Assembly: GCF_000733945.1 (NCBI RefSeq)
Contig: NZ_JPOL01000003.1
Location: 248,001 to 312,000 of the forward strand
Direction: 5' to 3'
From: Flavimarina sp. Hel_I_48
GTDB lineage: Bacteria > Bacteroidota > Bacteroidia > Flavobacteriales > Flavobacteriaceae
Length of the DNA stretch: 64,000 nucleotides
Shown here one piece after another: positions 63,762-64,000 of the stretch. Made by a program: the position numbers and the translations under genes. The first letter of the stretch is position 1; each line of letters opens with the position of its first letter. A model generated the notes under the pieces. The model saw nothing but the letters and a program-made list of their open reading frames with translations, did no database searches and had not been told where the DNA came from.

Positions 63762-64000
63762 TTAGACGTTGCGACCGGTATTGATCACGTTAACATCGTT
63801 GAAACGGGCGGTAGAACTGCCGTGGGAAACCGCGCTCACCTGCGACGGCTGACCTTTACCGTCAAAGAAGGAACCAAAAAGGCGATAATCATCCTTATCG
63901 CACACTTTTACACAGCTGTTCCAGAATTCTTGGGTATTGGACTGGTAGGCCACATCATTGAGCATACCCACGATCTCTCCATCCTTGATTTCGTAAAAAA
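63762..64000 (-). CDS. TldD-type metalloprotease subunit, C-terminus only (partial)
   Basis: The last about 79 codons of a gene that continues beyond the right edge. The sequence FYEIKDGEIVGMLNDVAYQ, followed by FGSFFDGKGQPSQVSAVSHGSS, is the C-terminal beta-layer of TldD/PmbA proteins. It precedes the TldE-type gene on the same strand. The zinc motif that would confirm TldD is outside the window. Confidence 0.8.
   Translation of the reverse strand, partial: FYEIKDGEIVGMLNDVAYQSNTQEFWNSCVKVCDKDDYRLFGSFFDGKGQPSQVSAVSHGSSTARFNDVNVINTGRNV

Overview
The window is a compact, moderately AT-rich stretch of chromosome from a member of the Bacteroidota, most likely a marine-type Flavobacteriaceae; the genus cannot be named from sequence alone. 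The evidence is the gene content (menaquinone genes, DUF4294, a fused branched-chain 2-oxoacid dehydrogenase E1, the MoxR/DUF58/BatA/DUF4175 cluster, an HPF-type ribosome factor paired with a Cys-less ArsC-like protein). Bacteroidota-style -7 boxes (TAnnTTTG) also stand upstream of several genes, while Shine-Dalgarno sequences are not evident. I see no tRNA, rRNA, CRISPR array, insertion sequence or prophage.

Layout. 1-4.6 kb: pyrimidine genes (pyrR, pyrB, start of a small downstream gene), a small membrane protein, a DUF4294 secreted protein, an M42 aminopeptidase and a lipoprotein-type MsrB. 4.8-9.7 kb: topoisomerase IB, uvrA and a LOG-family protein. 9.8-15.2 kb: a large secreted M1-peptidase-like protein with a degenerate active site and a barrel-like C-terminus, then the E1 alpha/beta fusion. 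15.2-22.5 kb (minus strand): a YdbS/YdbT-like PH-domain pair and menaquinone genes menI-like, menF, menD and menB, with a CvfB-like S1 RNA-binding gene between menD and menB. 22.6-27 kb: an alpha/beta hydrolase, a small LRR protein, a Tat-exported sugar isomerase-like protein, a gene-poor 0.9 kb containing a small secreted CxxC peptide gene, and an MscS channel.

27-31 kb holds a divergent trehalose locus: a GH15 trehalase/glucoamylase-like enzyme facing a trehalose-6-phosphate synthase/phosphatase fusion. 31.3-41.6 kb carries an M28 peptidase, a formate/nitrite-type transporter, an NhaP-type antiporter with no visible in-frame start, aconitase, TerC, the HPF/ArsC-like pair, CorA and a DJ-1/PfpI protein. 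41.8-46.1 kb has a TruA-like pseudouridine synthase with an altered signature, the cysE-cysM-DUF1853 run and a peroxiredoxin. 46.1-52.8 kb has a TPR protein, gyrA and clpC.

53-54.3 kb encodes a coiled-coil membrane protein and a Pmp3/YqaE mini-protein. From 54.4 kb to the end there is a tightly overlapping minus-strand operon (DUF4159, MoxR ATPase, DUF58, BatA-like, DUF4175, GATase-like membrane protein), preceded by a TldD/TldE pair. The gap between these two blocks contains a structured element resembling an intergenic repeat seen in Bacteroidota genomes.

Convergent gene pairs are mostly separated by perfect or near-perfect hairpins with A-tracts on one side and T-tracts on the other, i.e. 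bidirectional terminators. Most of the window is housekeeping. The parts that deserve a second look are the degenerate M1/barrel protein, the antiporter start, the small secreted CxxC peptide, the Cys-less ArsC-like protein, the TruA paralog and the MoxR cluster.
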